This document shows, piece after piece, positions 34,125 to 43,473 of a stretch of DNA of 64,000 nucleotides (the first letter of the stretch is position 1; each line of letters begins with the position of its first letter). Source of the stretch: JABSSA01 sp039975755 (GTDB lineage Bacteria > Pseudomonadota > Alphaproteobacteria > Rhodobacterales > Rhodobacteraceae); contig JBDWGM010000102.1 in NCBI GenBank assembly GCA_039975755.1, forward strand, positions 1 through 64,000. Direction: 5' to 3'. The notes beneath the pieces were generated by a model. That model was not told the DNA's origin and did no database searches. It saw only the letters and a program-made list of their open reading frames with translations. Position numbers and translations under genes: made by a program.

Positions 34125-34791
34125 AGGCTTGGAAGCTTTACAAGCGGCAACAGAACAACTGCAAGAACACTATAGCGTGGACCATGTGGTCTATCATTGG
34201 GTCGATAGTGCGGGAGATCAATACGGATGCGGAACCTATTCAGACGCTTGGCGCGATCGCTATCTAGAGCAAAATTATCTTCGGGTCGATCCAGTCATCG
34301 TTGGATGTTTCCAGCAATTTCACCCGGTGGATTGGAAGCGGCTCGACTGGTCGTCAAAAGCCGCTCGGGCCTTTCAGACAGAGGCGATGGAATACGGTCT
34401 AGGCAATCAGGGCTTTTCGGTCCCGATTCGAGGTCCTAACGGGCAATTTGCTCTTTTTACAGTAAATCACACATCCAGCGATGCGGATTGGGGGGGCTGG
34501 ACGGACACTCATCGTCGCGATTTGATTTTAATTGCACACTATTTTAATGAAAAAGCGCTCGACTTTGAGCCGGATCGTCAACCTGAAACAGCGCGAGGTC
34601 TAAGCCCACGAGAAGTGGATGCCATGACAATGCTGGCAATGGGGTACAACCGGGCGCAAGTCGCACAAAGCCTTGAAATATCAGAACATACTTTGCGTGT
34701 TTATATCGAAAGTGCGCGTTTTAAACTGGGCGCGATGAACACCACCCACGCCGTTGCACGCGCGATGAGCCGAGGTTTGATCGTCGTGTGA
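34060..34791 (+). CDS. luxR: LuxR-type quorum-sensing regulator
   Basis: 243 aa. An N-terminal autoinducer-binding domain with the LuxR pocket residues: DHVVYHWVD, YLRVDPVIVG (Asp-Pro), VDWKRLDW (Trp), then C-terminal HTH LSPREVDAMTMLAMGYNRAQ (about 186) and LEISEHTLRVYIESARFKLG. It senses acyl-homoserine lactone made by the downstream luxI. Start ATG 34060 is chosen over GTG 34054 because AAGGA lies 8 nt before it. Confidence 0.93.
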   Translation: MQLARTAALRLESILEELERAEGLEALQAATEQLQEHYSVDHVVYHWVDSAGDQYGCGTYSDAWRDRYLEQNYLRVDPVIVGCFQQFHPVDWKRLDWSSKAARAFQTEAMEYGLGNQGFSVPIRGPNGQFALFTVNHTSSDADWGGWTDTHRRDLILIAHYFNEKALDFEPDRQPETARGLSPREVDAMTMLAMGYNRAQVAQSLEISEHTLRVYIESARFKLGAMNTTHAVARAMSRGLIVV

Positions 34792-34911
34792 CAGCGTTGC
34801 GAGCGCTATGATTGTGACGCGCGGACATGTGCCAATTCGTTAACATTATTGGCTGTAGAGCTTTGTTTACACCGGGGTTCGGGAGGCCCCAGAGCGAACA
34901 AGGAGAGCTTC

Positions 34912-35550
34912 ATGCTGCGTTATGTTTATGGCCACGACCTGCACAAATTCCCAAAATTACGCGACACAATGTTTCGCGACCGCGCCGATCAATTTCAGGC
35001 GCGATTGGGATGGGATGTGACTGTTGATCGTGACGGCATGGAGGTTGACCAATATGATGAACTTGATCCGCTATACGTGATTTGGGAACAAGCTGACGGA
35101 TCACATGGCGGTTCCATGCGGTTTCTGCCTACGACCGGACGCACCATGGTCAACGAACATTTTGGTGACCTTATGAGCGGCCCAATCACAAGCCCGACAA
35201 TTTGGGAATGTACGCGATTTTGTCTGTCGCAAGGGGCAGGCAGCCATGTGGCCGCAGCTCTAATGCTAGCGGGTGGCGAAATCATGCAAAACTTTGATAT
35301 TCATCACTTTGTTGGCGTTTTTGATGCGCGGATGGTGCGTATTTACCGAATGATCGGGTCCTCGCCTGATGTGCTTGGCTCAAGCGGTGAGGGCCGTGAC
35401 AAGATTAGCGTCGGATTGTGGCATTTTGAACCTGAGGCACAGGCACGGGTGGCGCGACGGGCCGGCGTTTCCGTGTCGCTGTCACGTCTGTGGTTTGATC
35501 GGGCGTTCGGCGGGCATCCTGCATCACAGAAGTTAGCCGCAATCGCCTGA
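34912..35550 (+). CDS. luxI: Acyl-homoserine-lactone synthase
   Basis: 212 aa LuxI-family enzyme making acyl-homoserine lactone from SAM and acyl-ACP. The invariant residues are present: RDTMFRDRADQF and LGWDV (Arg, Phe, Trp), DQYDELDPLY (Asp, Asp), GGSMRFLP (Arg), WECTRFCL (Glu, Arg). It is the partner of luxR 120 bp upstream. AAGGAGAG precedes ATG 34912. The intergenic gap may hold the lux box; I cannot pick a convincing 18-20-bp dyad. Confidence 0.95.
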   Translation: MLRYVYGHDLHKFPKLRDTMFRDRADQFQARLGWDVTVDRDGMEVDQYDELDPLYVIWEQADGSHGGSMRFLPTTGRTMVNEHFGDLMSGPITSPTIWECTRFCLSQGAGSHVAAALMLAGGEIMQNFDIHHFVGVFDARMVRIYRMIGSSPDVLGSSGEGRDKISVGLWHFEPEAQARVARRAGVSVSLSRLWFDRAFGGHPASQKLAAIA

Positions 35551-35592
35551 TCGCTCTGGCCCCTGCCGGGACCCGGCTATAGGGTCCCGAGC

Positions 35593-37125
35593 ATGACAAC
35601 TGCTCTTACATTTTCTGACGACCAAGCCAGCACCTATGATGACATCAGCCAGTTGCTGGCGCAGTCTGGGGTGAACCTGGACGACAGTTTGCTCATGCCC
35701 CCGCGCGAAGCAGGGTCTGGCGTAATGGCTGTTACTGGCAAAGCGGGTTCCGGCAAAACAATGCTGTTGGCCGAGCTTTACAAAGCGTTGGAGGGGGCAG
35801 GTGTCGACGTTGTTTCCGGCGATTATGAATCCCGCAAACGCAAAGACCGACGCACGCTGGCCATTCTTGCGCCAACGAACAAAGCGGCCAGCGTCTTGCG
35901 GCTGCGTGGAGTCCCGGCAACAACCATTCATCGGATATTATATACGCCGGTCTACGACCCCGAATATGAACGTATCGCGGAATGGCTGGCCGGAAACGGC
36001 GAACGCCCCGATGTTGAGGGGCTTACAGACCAAGCGTTGGATCGTGCGTTTGCATTTTACCAGAATAACAAATCCATACCCGGTGCTCTGGCTGCGGCTG
36101 GGTTGCGCGGCTCTGATTTCATCACTGGGTGGAAGCGACGCGAAGAACCGCTTGATATCGGTTTTGTCGATGAATCTTCGATGCTTGATGATCGCCAGTT
36201 TCAGGATCTGAAAGAGATTTTCCCAACATTGTTTTTGTTTGGGGATCCGGCCCAGTTGGCCCCCGTTAATCAATCTGGCGCGATGGTGTTTGACAGCTTG
36301 CCGGAAACGCGCGTCAAACACCTAAGCCGTATTCACCGACAAGAAGCGGACAATCCTATTTTGGATTTGGCTCATGCTTTGGCGGATCCCGCGTTGGCGT
36401 TTGAAGACTTTGAACAGATGGTGCAGGACGCGGCGCAAAAGGATGACCGGGTTGTTTGGGGGCAACGCGTTGAAGTCGACATGATGGCGCGCAGCCCGGT
36501 TTTGGTCTGGCGCAATGCAACACGCATTCGATTGATCAATGCGTTCCGGCAAGTGTACGACGCCCCCGATGACATGTTGCTAGAGGGCGAGCCGTTGATT
36601 TGTGACGGATTAGAATTGCCCTTGAAGCACCGCAAGAAACGCCTTGATCTGGAAGCTCGTGGTTTGATCAAAGGCGCGCAGGTCATCTATCTTGGACCGG
36701 GCCGAAAGCCGGGGTTTTCCAAGCTTCATGTCGTTGGCGCGCTAGACCCTCAGATTAGCGCAGCATCGATTGTGAAAATTGAAAAGCCGGGCGAAGAAGA
36801 ACCGTTTATTCCCTATGCGGCGCGAATGGGCGCCACGTTTTTACACGGGGCGGCAGTTACGATTCACAAGGCGCAAGGGTCGCAGTGGGAAACGGTTCAG
36901 GTGTTCGCTCCGGATCTGTGGGCAGCAGCTCGCGCAGGGCGGACCGAGGCGGGCCAACCTTTGTGGAAACGATTGGCCTATGTGGCGATTACCCGTGCGC
37001 AAGAACGTCTTCATTGGGTCATTCGCCCTCGATTGTCCAAACCAAATGGTTCGCTTCGGGTGGATGATCTCAAGGCGGTGGCCCAAGCGCCGCTGACGTT
37101 GGAACAGACGGAGGAAGAGACATGA
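35593..37125 (+). CDS. RecD-like ATP-dependent helicase / AAA ATPase
   Basis: 510 aa superfamily-1 helicase. Walker A TGKAGSGKTMLL (about 48), motif Ia LAPTNKAASVL (about 95), Walker B-like DIGFVDESSMLDD (about 194), motif III GDPAQLAPVN (about 217), motif V-VI IHKAQGSQW and AYVAITRAQERLHW (about 465). Close to the RecD2/Dda family, not RecBCD RecD, since no recBC is near. Its stop overlaps the start of the SDR gene. Function: DNA unwinding, likely repair or replication restart. Confidence 0.85.
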   Translation: MTTALTFSDDQASTYDDISQLLAQSGVNLDDSLLMPPREAGSGVMAVTGKAGSGKTMLLAELYKALEGAGVDVVSGDYESRKRKDRRTLAILAPTNKAASVLRLRGVPATTIHRILYTPVYDPEYERIAEWLAGNGERPDVEGLTDQALDRAFAFYQNNKSIPGALAAAGLRGSDFITGWKRREEPLDIGFVDESSMLDDRQFQDLKEIFPTLFLFGDPAQLAPVNQSGAMVFDSLPETRVKHLSRIHRQEADNPILDLAHALADPALAFEDFEQMVQDAAQKDDRVVWGQRVEVDMMARSPVLVWRNATRIRLINAFRQVYDAPDDMLLEGEPLICDGLELPLKHRKKRLDLEARGLIKGAQVIYLGPGRKPGFSKLHVVGALDPQISAASIVKIEKPGEEEPFIPYAARMGATFLHGAAVTIHKAQGSQWETVQVFAPDLWAAARAGRTEAGQPLWKRLAYVAITRAQERLHWVIRPRLSKPNGSLRVDDLKAVAQAPLTLEQTEEET

Positions 37126-37829
37126 ATACTATTCTGATCACAGGGGCAAGCTCGGGTATTGGGCGCGCGACGGCTGAACATTTTTTGCAAGCGGGGTGGG
37201 CGGTTGGCCTGATGGCGCGCCGCGTTGAACCACTGGACGAGATTGCAAATCGTTACGAAAACGCACTGGCGTTGCCTGGTGATGTGACGCAGGAAAAAGA
37301 CGTCGAAAAATGCCTGGCATTGTTGGTGGAACGCACGGGCCAGTTGGACGTTTTATTCAATAATGCAGGTATCTTTATACCGGCGGCTCCGATTGATGAA
37401 ACCCCGATTGAGGATTGGAAACGCGCCCTTGATGTCAATTTGACGGGCATGTTTTTGTGTGCGCGGGCCGCGTTCGCGCAGATGCGCAAACAGGGCGGGG
37501 GGCGTATTATCAACAATGGTTCGATATCCGCACATGTGCCGCGCGAAAACGCGATAACCTATACGACCACGAAACATGCCATCACTGGAATGACGCGACA
37601 GCTCAGCCTAGATGGGCGTGATTTGAACATCGCATGCGGGCAGATCGATATCGGCAACGCAGAAAGCGAAATGGTTGCCGCAATGAAAGCCCAAGTTCCA
37701 GACATGCCGACCATGGCGGTTGATGACGTGGCGCGTTCGGTCATGCATATGGCATCCCTGCCATTGGAAACAAACGTCTTGTTCATGACGGTGATGGCAA
37801 ACCGAATGCCTTATGTAGGGCGCGGTTAA
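37122..37829 (+). CDS. SDR family oxidoreductase
   Basis: 235-aa short-chain dehydrogenase. Rossmann TGASSGIGRATAEHF (about 6), NNAG (LFNNAGIF), catalytic Ser in NNGSISAHVPRE, and YTTTKHAITG in the usual YxxxK position. Substrate unknown. It overlaps the helicase gene by 4 bp (ATGA) with GGAGGAAG before it, so the two form an operon though their roles are not obviously linked. Confidence 0.9.
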   Translation: MNTILITGASSGIGRATAEHFLQAGWAVGLMARRVEPLDEIANRYENALALPGDVTQEKDVEKCLALLVERTGQLDVLFNNAGIFIPAAPIDETPIEDWKRALDVNLTGMFLCARAAFAQMRKQGGGRIINNGSISAHVPRENAITYTTTKHAITGMTRQLSLDGRDLNIACGQIDIGNAESEMVAAMKAQVPDMPTMAVDDVARSVMHMASLPLETNVLFMTVMANRMPYVGRG

Positions 37830-37833
37830 GGTC

Positions 37834-38592
37834 TTAGTTGCGCAGGATTAGCGAAAACGCAGCCGAAGCACCCCAACCTGCAGCAATCGCAATCGCTAAA
37901 GACATAAGGCCGTACAAAAGCGATTGTTCGCGGCTCATTGAATACAGCCATCGTTCAAGGCCGACTTTGCGTACGTCGATGCTGGTTTCAAAGCTCGAAA
38001 TAACGGATCCGTTGCGGGTCAAGAAAATGCGGGTGGCATAGTCACCTTCGGACAGGGCGGCGGGCAAACGCACGCGCGCCCGAAACAAAGTTTGGTCGTC
38101 AACGACCACCTGATTTTCCAAAACTTGATATTGTTCGCTGTTAGACCGGATGCGGATCAACGCCTCGGTAAAGCTCGACGCGTTTTTGACGGATGACGGC
38201 GCCCCAACAGAGCGAATGGCGCGCGGAATGGATATCTTGTAGCGCAGGTCATCAACGTTGCTGATCACTTCGGAAAAGGGACCACTTGTTGCAACGGCAT
38301 AGTAGCTTGGCGCGGCATCGATCTCGACCGCTTCTGTGTTGATCCAGATCCCGAAACGCTTTTCTTTCCGACGCACCATGATGGGTTCGGACGGGCTGGC
38401 AACTGTGATCAGAACATGCAGCGGCGGACCTTCGGGAATTGGCGCTTCGCGTTTAACCGCGCCAAAAATCAAAATTTCCGAGCCGTCAAAACTGGTGGTG
38501 ATTGCGACCTCGTCTTGGCTCAGCCCAAGCACAACGCTCTCTGCCCATGCGGGACTGACCAGAAGCAAAAGGCAAACAAGCAGATTGCGCAT
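37834..38592 (-). CDS. TIGR02186 family membrane-anchored protein
   Basis: 252 aa. Signal peptide ending PAWA-ES, a beta-rich periplasmic part, and a C-terminal membrane helix (about 225-250). It matches TIGR02186, usually encoded with a TauE/SafE permease, as here: its ATG overlaps the permease stop (ATGA). Role unknown, perhaps an accessory factor of the exporter. Confidence 0.88.
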   Translation of the reverse strand: MRNLLVCLLLLVSPAWAESVVLGLSQDEVAITTSFDGSEILIFGAVKREAPIPEGPPLHVLITVASPSEPIMVRRKEKRFGIWINTEAVEIDAAPSYYAVATSGPFSEVISNVDDLRYKISIPRAIRSVGAPSSVKNASSFTEALIRIRSNSEQYQVLENQVVVDDQTLFRARVRLPAALSEGDYATRIFLTRNGSVISSFETSIDVRKVGLERWLYSMSREQSLLYGLMSLAIAIAAGWGASAAFSLILRN

Positions 38593-39509
38593 CAGTGACC
38601 TCCTGCTGCGCCAAGCGAGTAGAGCTCGCTCGGCATAATCAGCAGATCGAGAGCCAATTTCCCGCAGACAGCCAACACCATAAGTGCCAACAGGATACGG
38701 AGCTGTTCGGCTTTCATTTTTACACCGATGCGTGCCCCGATCTGTGCACCAATAACGCCGCCAACCAGCAGCAGGACGGCCAGAACGATATCAACGGTAA
38801 AGTTTGTCGTGGCGTGCAGCAATGTGGTGAACGCCGTGACAAAGATGATCTGAAACAGCGACGTGCCAACAACCACCTTTGTGGGCATGCCAAGCAAATA
38901 GATCATGGCAGGGACCATGATAAATCCACCACCAACACCCATGATCGCGGCCAGAATACCAACGCACAATCCAACCAAAAGAGGCGGGATGACTGAGATA
39001 TAAAGGCCCGACACACGGAACCGCATTTTGAATGGCAGCTTATGGATAAGACCGTGTTTGCGACGAGACGGCAGCGAAACGCCGTTCGCGGACTTGCGCA
39101 AAGCTCGCAGGCTTTCGATGAACATCAGTCCACCGATGATACCCAGAAAGACAACATAGCAAAGCCGGACAAGCAGATCGACTTGGCCCAAGGATTTCAA
39201 ATAATTAAAGACCACGACACCAAGTGCAGCCCCAAAAAGCCCGCCGATCAACAAGACGGTGCCCATCCTAAGGTCAACGGTCTTTCGCCTGAGATGCGCC
39301 AGGACACCTGAGAATGACGATGCCACAATCTGGTTGGCTTCGGTGGCAACAGCAACGGCAGGGGGAATGCCAATAAAGAACAGCAATGGCGTCATAAGAA
39401 ACCCGCCACCAACGCCAAACATGCCCGACAGAATTCCAACTAGACCACCAAGACCTAGAAGAAGAAAGGCGTTCACCGACACCTCAGCAATAGGGAGGTA
39501 TATTTGCAT
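38592..39509 (-). CDS. TauE/SafE family sulfite/anion exporter (second copy)
   Basis: 305 aa, about eight hydrophobic segments. Two family repeats: GLVGILSGMFGVGGGFLMTP (about 22) and GILAAIMGVGGGFIMVPAMI (about 177). Coupled to TIGR02186 downstream. Substrate not shown; family members export sulfite or sulfonates. The larger size and the double glycine motif distinguish it from the copy at 17075. Confidence 0.9.
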   Translation of the reverse strand: MQIYLPIAEVSVNAFLLLGLGGLVGILSGMFGVGGGFLMTPLLFFIGIPPAVAVATEANQIVASSFSGVLAHLRRKTVDLRMGTVLLIGGLFGAALGVVVFNYLKSLGQVDLLVRLCYVVFLGIIGGLMFIESLRALRKSANGVSLPSRRKHGLIHKLPFKMRFRVSGLYISVIPPLLVGLCVGILAAIMGVGGGFIMVPAMIYLLGMPTKVVVGTSLFQIIFVTAFTTLLHATTNFTVDIVLAVLLLVGGVIGAQIGARIGVKMKAEQLRILLALMVLAVCGKLALDLLIMPSELYSLGAAGGH

Positions 39510-39617
39510 GTCCTGTCCTAATCCTGCTGCAGGTGCAAAATCAAGGTGTCAGATTGCGCAGGTGCAAATTGGACTCACCTGAATTGCGGAGCTGGACGTA
39601 TGAAGTCGCGATAGGTT

Positions 39618-40586
39618 TCAACGTTCTTTGACGTAGGGCTGCCCACCTGCACGCGGCGGAATGGCCTTGCCGACGAACCCAGCCAGGATGATCACGGTCA
39701 TGATATAGGGCAACGCGCCCAGCAATTGACCTTGGACCTTGAAACCAATCACCGCCTCGATCACGTCAGGACGGGTTTCCAATGCGGTGAACAATCCAAA
39801 CAGCAATGTTGCACCCAACGCATACCAAGGCCGCCATTTCGCAAAGATAAGTGCGGCCAGCGCGATAAACCCGCGCCCCGATGACATGTCCTTGACGAAC
39901 CCGGCTTGCAACGCGGTGGACAGATATGCGCCAGCCAATCCGCACAGCACGCCGCAGATACAAATGGCAGCGTATCGCAATCCGACCACTGAAACACCTG
40001 CGGTATCAACAGCTGCCGGGTTTTCACCGACAGCACGCAAACGCAATCCGAAACGGGTACGATACAGCACCCACCACGTAAGGGGTACGGCAAGAAAGCC
40101 GACATAAACCAGTATGGAATGACCCGAAATCAGTTCCGCATAGATTGGGCCAAAATAGGGAACATCGGCCACCTGATCCGCAAAGGGCAGTGTGATCGGC
40201 TCAAATCGTGCATCACCAGACAATTGCGGTGTGCGCCCGCCCTGACCAAACCACGCCTGCGCGACAAGAACCGTTATCCCCGCCGCCAGAAAATTAATGG
40301 CAACGCCCGAAATCAACTGATTGCCTCGAAAGGTGATCGACGCGACTCCGTGCAGAAGGCTCAGCAACATCGACGCGCCAATCCCTGCCATCAATCCAAC
40401 CCACACAGATCCGCTGATGGCGGCGAAAGCGGCGGAAAACATGGCCGCCGCCAGCATCTTGCCTTCGAGGCCAATGTCAAAAATCCCGGCCCGTTCGGAA
40501 TATAATCCCGCAAGGCATGCAAACAACAGCGGTATGGCGGATCGAACCGTGGAATCGAGAAGTTGGATGAGTGTTGCGAAATCCAT
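39618..40586 (-). CDS. Nucleoside-type ABC transporter permease (second)
   Basis: 322 aa with about nine hydrophobic segments; GIFDIGLEGKMLAAAMFSAA (about 34) and GENPAAVDTAGVSV are typical of BMP-family nucleoside importer permeases. It overlaps the first permease by one base and is the last gene of the bmp-ATPase-permease-permease operon. Confidence 0.9.
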   Translation of the reverse strand: MDFATLIQLLDSTVRSAIPLLFACLAGLYSERAGIFDIGLEGKMLAAAMFSAAFAAISGSVWVGLMAGIGASMLLSLLHGVASITFRGNQLISGVAINFLAAGITVLVAQAWFGQGGRTPQLSGDARFEPITLPFADQVADVPYFGPIYAELISGHSILVYVGFLAVPLTWWVLYRTRFGLRLRAVGENPAAVDTAGVSVVGLRYAAICICGVLCGLAGAYLSTALQAGFVKDMSSGRGFIALAALIFAKWRPWYALGATLLFGLFTALETRPDVIEAVIGFKVQGQLLGALPYIMTVIILAGFVGKAIPPRAGGQPYVKER

Positions 40587-41680
40587 TATCCGGGCTTTCT
40601 GCCAAATGCGAGGAAGAGACGTTCAAGGGGCATCCGGACCATGTTGTCCAATGCGCCAGTGAATAGGATGACAAGCGCTTGGATCACGACGATCAGTTCA
40701 CGCGGGATCGACGTCCACAGCGCCAGCTCTGCACCGCCCTGATAAAGGAACCCAAACAGGATCGCGGCAAGCAGAACGCCGACAGGGTGATTGCGCCCCA
40801 TAAGCGCGACCGCGATGCCGATGAAACCAGCGCCTTCTGTCGCGTTCAATACAAGGCGTTCCGCTTCGCCCATCACGTTATTGATTGCCATGCATCCGGC
40901 CAATCCGCCTGAAATCAACATCGTGATGATGATGATTTTCGCAGGTGGAATGCCGGCGTATCGCGCCGCACTTTCTGATTTTCCAAGGCTTCGGATTTCG
41001 TATCCCAAACGCGTGCGCCAGATCAAAATCCAGACCAAAACACAGGCGGCGATGGCGACAATCAGTGAAATATTGGCGGGCGCTGCTTTCGAAAACTCGA
41101 TGCCAAAGACGCCTAGAATGTCGTGCAGCGACGGCAATTTAACAGCTTCCGAAAACCGTGCGGATGCAGGATCCATTGCCCCTGGTGGGCGCAGAACATT
41201 GACCAGAACATAAACAAGGAACGCAGAAGCGATATAGTTGAACATGATCGTCGTGATCACGATGTGGCTGCCGCGCTTGGCTTGCAAATAGGCGGGGATA
41301 AGCGCCCATAGCGCACCAAAAGCCGCTGACCCAAGGATGGCTGCAATAATTGCCACTGACCAATGTGGCCAGTCGATCATCAGACAAACAAGGGCAACGC
41401 CAAGACCGCCAAGTGTGGCTTGACCTTCGCCGCCGATATTGAACAACCCAGCATGATAGGCGACTGAGACGGCCAACCCGGTGAACACGAAATTTGTTGC
41501 GTAATACAGGGTGTAACCCCACCCGTATGTCGTTGTCACCGACCCGGTGACCATCAGCTTCACTGCTTCAACTGGGTCTTCACCAATTGCCAAAATGACC
41601 AATGCAGATAATGCAGCGGCCAAAAACAAAGAGATCAGCGGAACAAGAAAGACTTCGGCCCATTGCGGCATCTTTTGCAT
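40586..41680 (-). CDS. Nucleoside-type ABC transporter permease (first)
   Basis: 364 aa, multi-spanning, with LFNIGGEGQATLGGLGVALV (about 85) and RSLGKSESAARYAGI as family motifs. The frame extends to TTG 41698 but ATG 41680 (MQKMPQW) has AAGGGGC upstream and starts 1 bp after the ATPase stop. Works with the other permease, the ATPase and the binding protein. Confidence 0.9.
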   Translation of the reverse strand: MQKMPQWAEVFLVPLISLFLAAALSALVILAIGEDPVEAVKLMVTGSVTTTYGWGYTLYYATNFVFTGLAVSVAYHAGLFNIGGEGQATLGGLGVALVCLMIDWPHWSVAIIAAILGSAAFGALWALIPAYLQAKRGSHIVITTIMFNYIASAFLVYVLVNVLRPPGAMDPASARFSEAVKLPSLHDILGVFGIEFSKAAPANISLIVAIAACVLVWILIWRTRLGYEIRSLGKSESAARYAGIPPAKIIIITMLISGGLAGCMAINNVMGEAERLVLNATEGAGFIGIAVALMGRNHPVGVLLAAILFGFLYQGGAELALWTSIPRELIVVIQALVILFTGALDNMVRMPLERLFLAFGRKPG

Positions 41681-41681
41681 C

Positions 41682-43235
41682 TTATTGCGCCCCTTCAATG
41701 GGATGAGCTATGCCGGCGTCGGTTATTCCCGCCATTAACAACCCAAGTTCTTTTTCATCCGTCGCATTCGGAAGACGTTCGCCCATGATCTCGCCGTCAA
41801 ACATCACGGCGATGCGATCTGACAAACCCATGATCTCGTCCAACTCGACAGAAACAAGCAAGATGGCCTTGCCTTCATCGCGCAGGGCGACAATCTGTTG
41901 GTGGATGAATTCGATTGCGCCGATATCTACACCGCGGGTTGGTTGACCGACCAACAACAATTCGGGTTTGCGTTCGATTTCACGTGCCAGAACGATTTTT
42001 TGCTGATTGCCGCCTGAAAAATTCTTTGCGGCCAGCCGTGGATCGGGGGGGCGCACATCAAAACGTTCCATTTTCGCTTCGGTGTCGGCCTTTATGGCGG
42101 CATTGTCCATCAAGATGCCGGATTTATAAGCAGCGTCCCGGTGATATCCAAACGCGGTGTTTTCCCACGCGGTGAAATCCATGATCAAGCCTTCGCGTTG
42201 GCGATCTTCGGGCACATGGGCAATACCGTTTGCGCGGCGCGATTGCCCGTCCGAGTTTTTCCCGGTCAGATCAATCGGTTTCCCATTCAACTCCACGACA
42301 CCCTTGCCAGTCATATAACCGCCCAACACCTCGAGCAGTTCGGACTGACCATTGCCCGCAACGCCCGCGATCCCGAGAATTTCGCCCGCGCGCACTTGAA
42401 GGTCGATGCCTTTCAGACGTTGCACGCCTTTGTCGTCGCTGACGCGCAAATCCTTCACGTCCAAAACAACATCGCGCGGCTGTGCCGGTGTTTTGTCAAC
42501 ACGCAACAGCACCTTACGCCCGACCATCAATTCAGCCAGCTCGGGAGGGCTGGTTTCTGCGGTTTTGACAGTTGCTGTCATTTCACCGCGCCGCATGACG
42601 CTAACGGTGTCTGTTGTATCCATAATCTCGCGCAGCTTGTGCGTGATTAGGATGATCGTTTTGCCTTCTTCTTTCAGGCGCTCAAGGATGCGGAACAATT
42701 GATCAGCTTCTGCAGGCGTCAACACACCCGTTGGTTCGTCCAGAATCAGAATATCGGCCTGACGATAAAGCGCCTTAAGGATTTCAACACGCTGCTGCAT
42801 CCCCACGCCGATGTCTTCGATAACGGCGTCAGGGTCGACATTCAGCTCGTATTCCTTGGCAAGCTCTAGCAGTGTCTTTCGTGCTTTGGTCAACGAGGGA
42901 CGCAACAATTGCCCGTCCTCAGCCCCAAGAATAATATTTTCGAGGACTGTAAAATTTTCGACCAGTTTAAAGTGCTGGAACACCATTCCGATTCCAGCCG
43001 CAATTGCGGCCTGACTGTCAGGAATTTGCGTCTTTTTGCCCGCGATGAAAATCTCACCGGCGTCCGCTTTGTAAAAACCATACAAAATCGACATGAGGGT
43101 AGACTTACCGGCACCGTTTTCACCGATGATCCCGTGGATCGTGCCGGGCATGACAGAAATCGAAATGTCCTTGTTTGCCTGGACCGGGCCAAAGGCTTTT
43201 GAAATGCCTCTGAGTTCAATCGCTGGCGCTGCCAT
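41682..43235 (-). CDS. Nucleoside-type ABC transporter ATP-binding protein (double domain)
   Basis: 517 aa with two ABC domains. Domain 1: Walker A GENGAGKSTLMSIL (about 36), VGMQQRVEILKAL signature and ILILDEPTGVLTP. Domain 2: GVAGNGQSELLEVLGG, signature FSGGNQQKIVLAREI, and LLVGQPTRGVD. This arrangement is that of sugar/nucleoside importers of the BMP class. ATG 43235 (MAAPAIEL) is used. The binding-protein gene upstream is separated from it by a strong terminator at 43420, so it may be expressed at lower level. Confidence 0.92.
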   Translation of the reverse strand: MAAPAIELRGISKAFGPVQANKDISISVMPGTIHGIIGENGAGKSTLMSILYGFYKADAGEIFIAGKKTQIPDSQAAIAAGIGMVFQHFKLVENFTVLENIILGAEDGQLLRPSLTKARKTLLELAKEYELNVDPDAVIEDIGVGMQQRVEILKALYRQADILILDEPTGVLTPAEADQLFRILERLKEEGKTIILITHKLREIMDTTDTVSVMRRGEMTATVKTAETSPPELAELMVGRKVLLRVDKTPAQPRDVVLDVKDLRVSDDKGVQRLKGIDLQVRAGEILGIAGVAGNGQSELLEVLGGYMTGKGVVELNGKPIDLTGKNSDGQSRRANGIAHVPEDRQREGLIMDFTAWENTAFGYHRDAAYKSGILMDNAAIKADTEAKMERFDVRPPDPRLAAKNFSGGNQQKIVLAREIERKPELLLVGQPTRGVDIGAIEFIHQQIVALRDEGKAILLVSVELDEIMGLSDRIAVMFDGEIMGERLPNATDEKELGLLMAGITDAGIAHPIEGAQ

Positions 43236-43419
43236 CTGTCGAGTCCCCACTCACTGTCTAGTCAGCCACTTTTGCAGAGCTTTTGAGGTTTGCCCAGCCC
43301 CGAGCGTATGTTTCCTGCGCGAATTTGGTGTGTTGTGGCAATTCTTGTGCAACATCACATAATCCGCTGACTTGCAGGCTTCCATTGGCAAGCCTGCAAG
43401 GTCCACGCCCAGAACTAAA

Positions 43420-43451
43420 AAAGGCCGCGCGAGGATGATCGCGCGGCCTTT
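43420..43451 (-). terminator. Intrinsic terminator after the BMP binding protein
   Basis: AAAGGCCGCGCGA, loop, TCGCGCGGCCTTT (43420-43451), 12-13-bp stem with a 6-nt loop, followed on the minus strand by TTTTTT. It lies just after the binding-protein stop at 43474 and before the ATPase gene, so part of the transcript ends here and binding protein exceeds transporter. Confidence 0.9.
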
Positions 43452-43473
43452 ATTGTCGATGTGCCGACGTGGC

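Noticed and set aside
34792..34911. Possible lux box in the luxR-luxI gap
   Set aside because: I could not find an 18-20-bp dyad with acceptable arms; not called.
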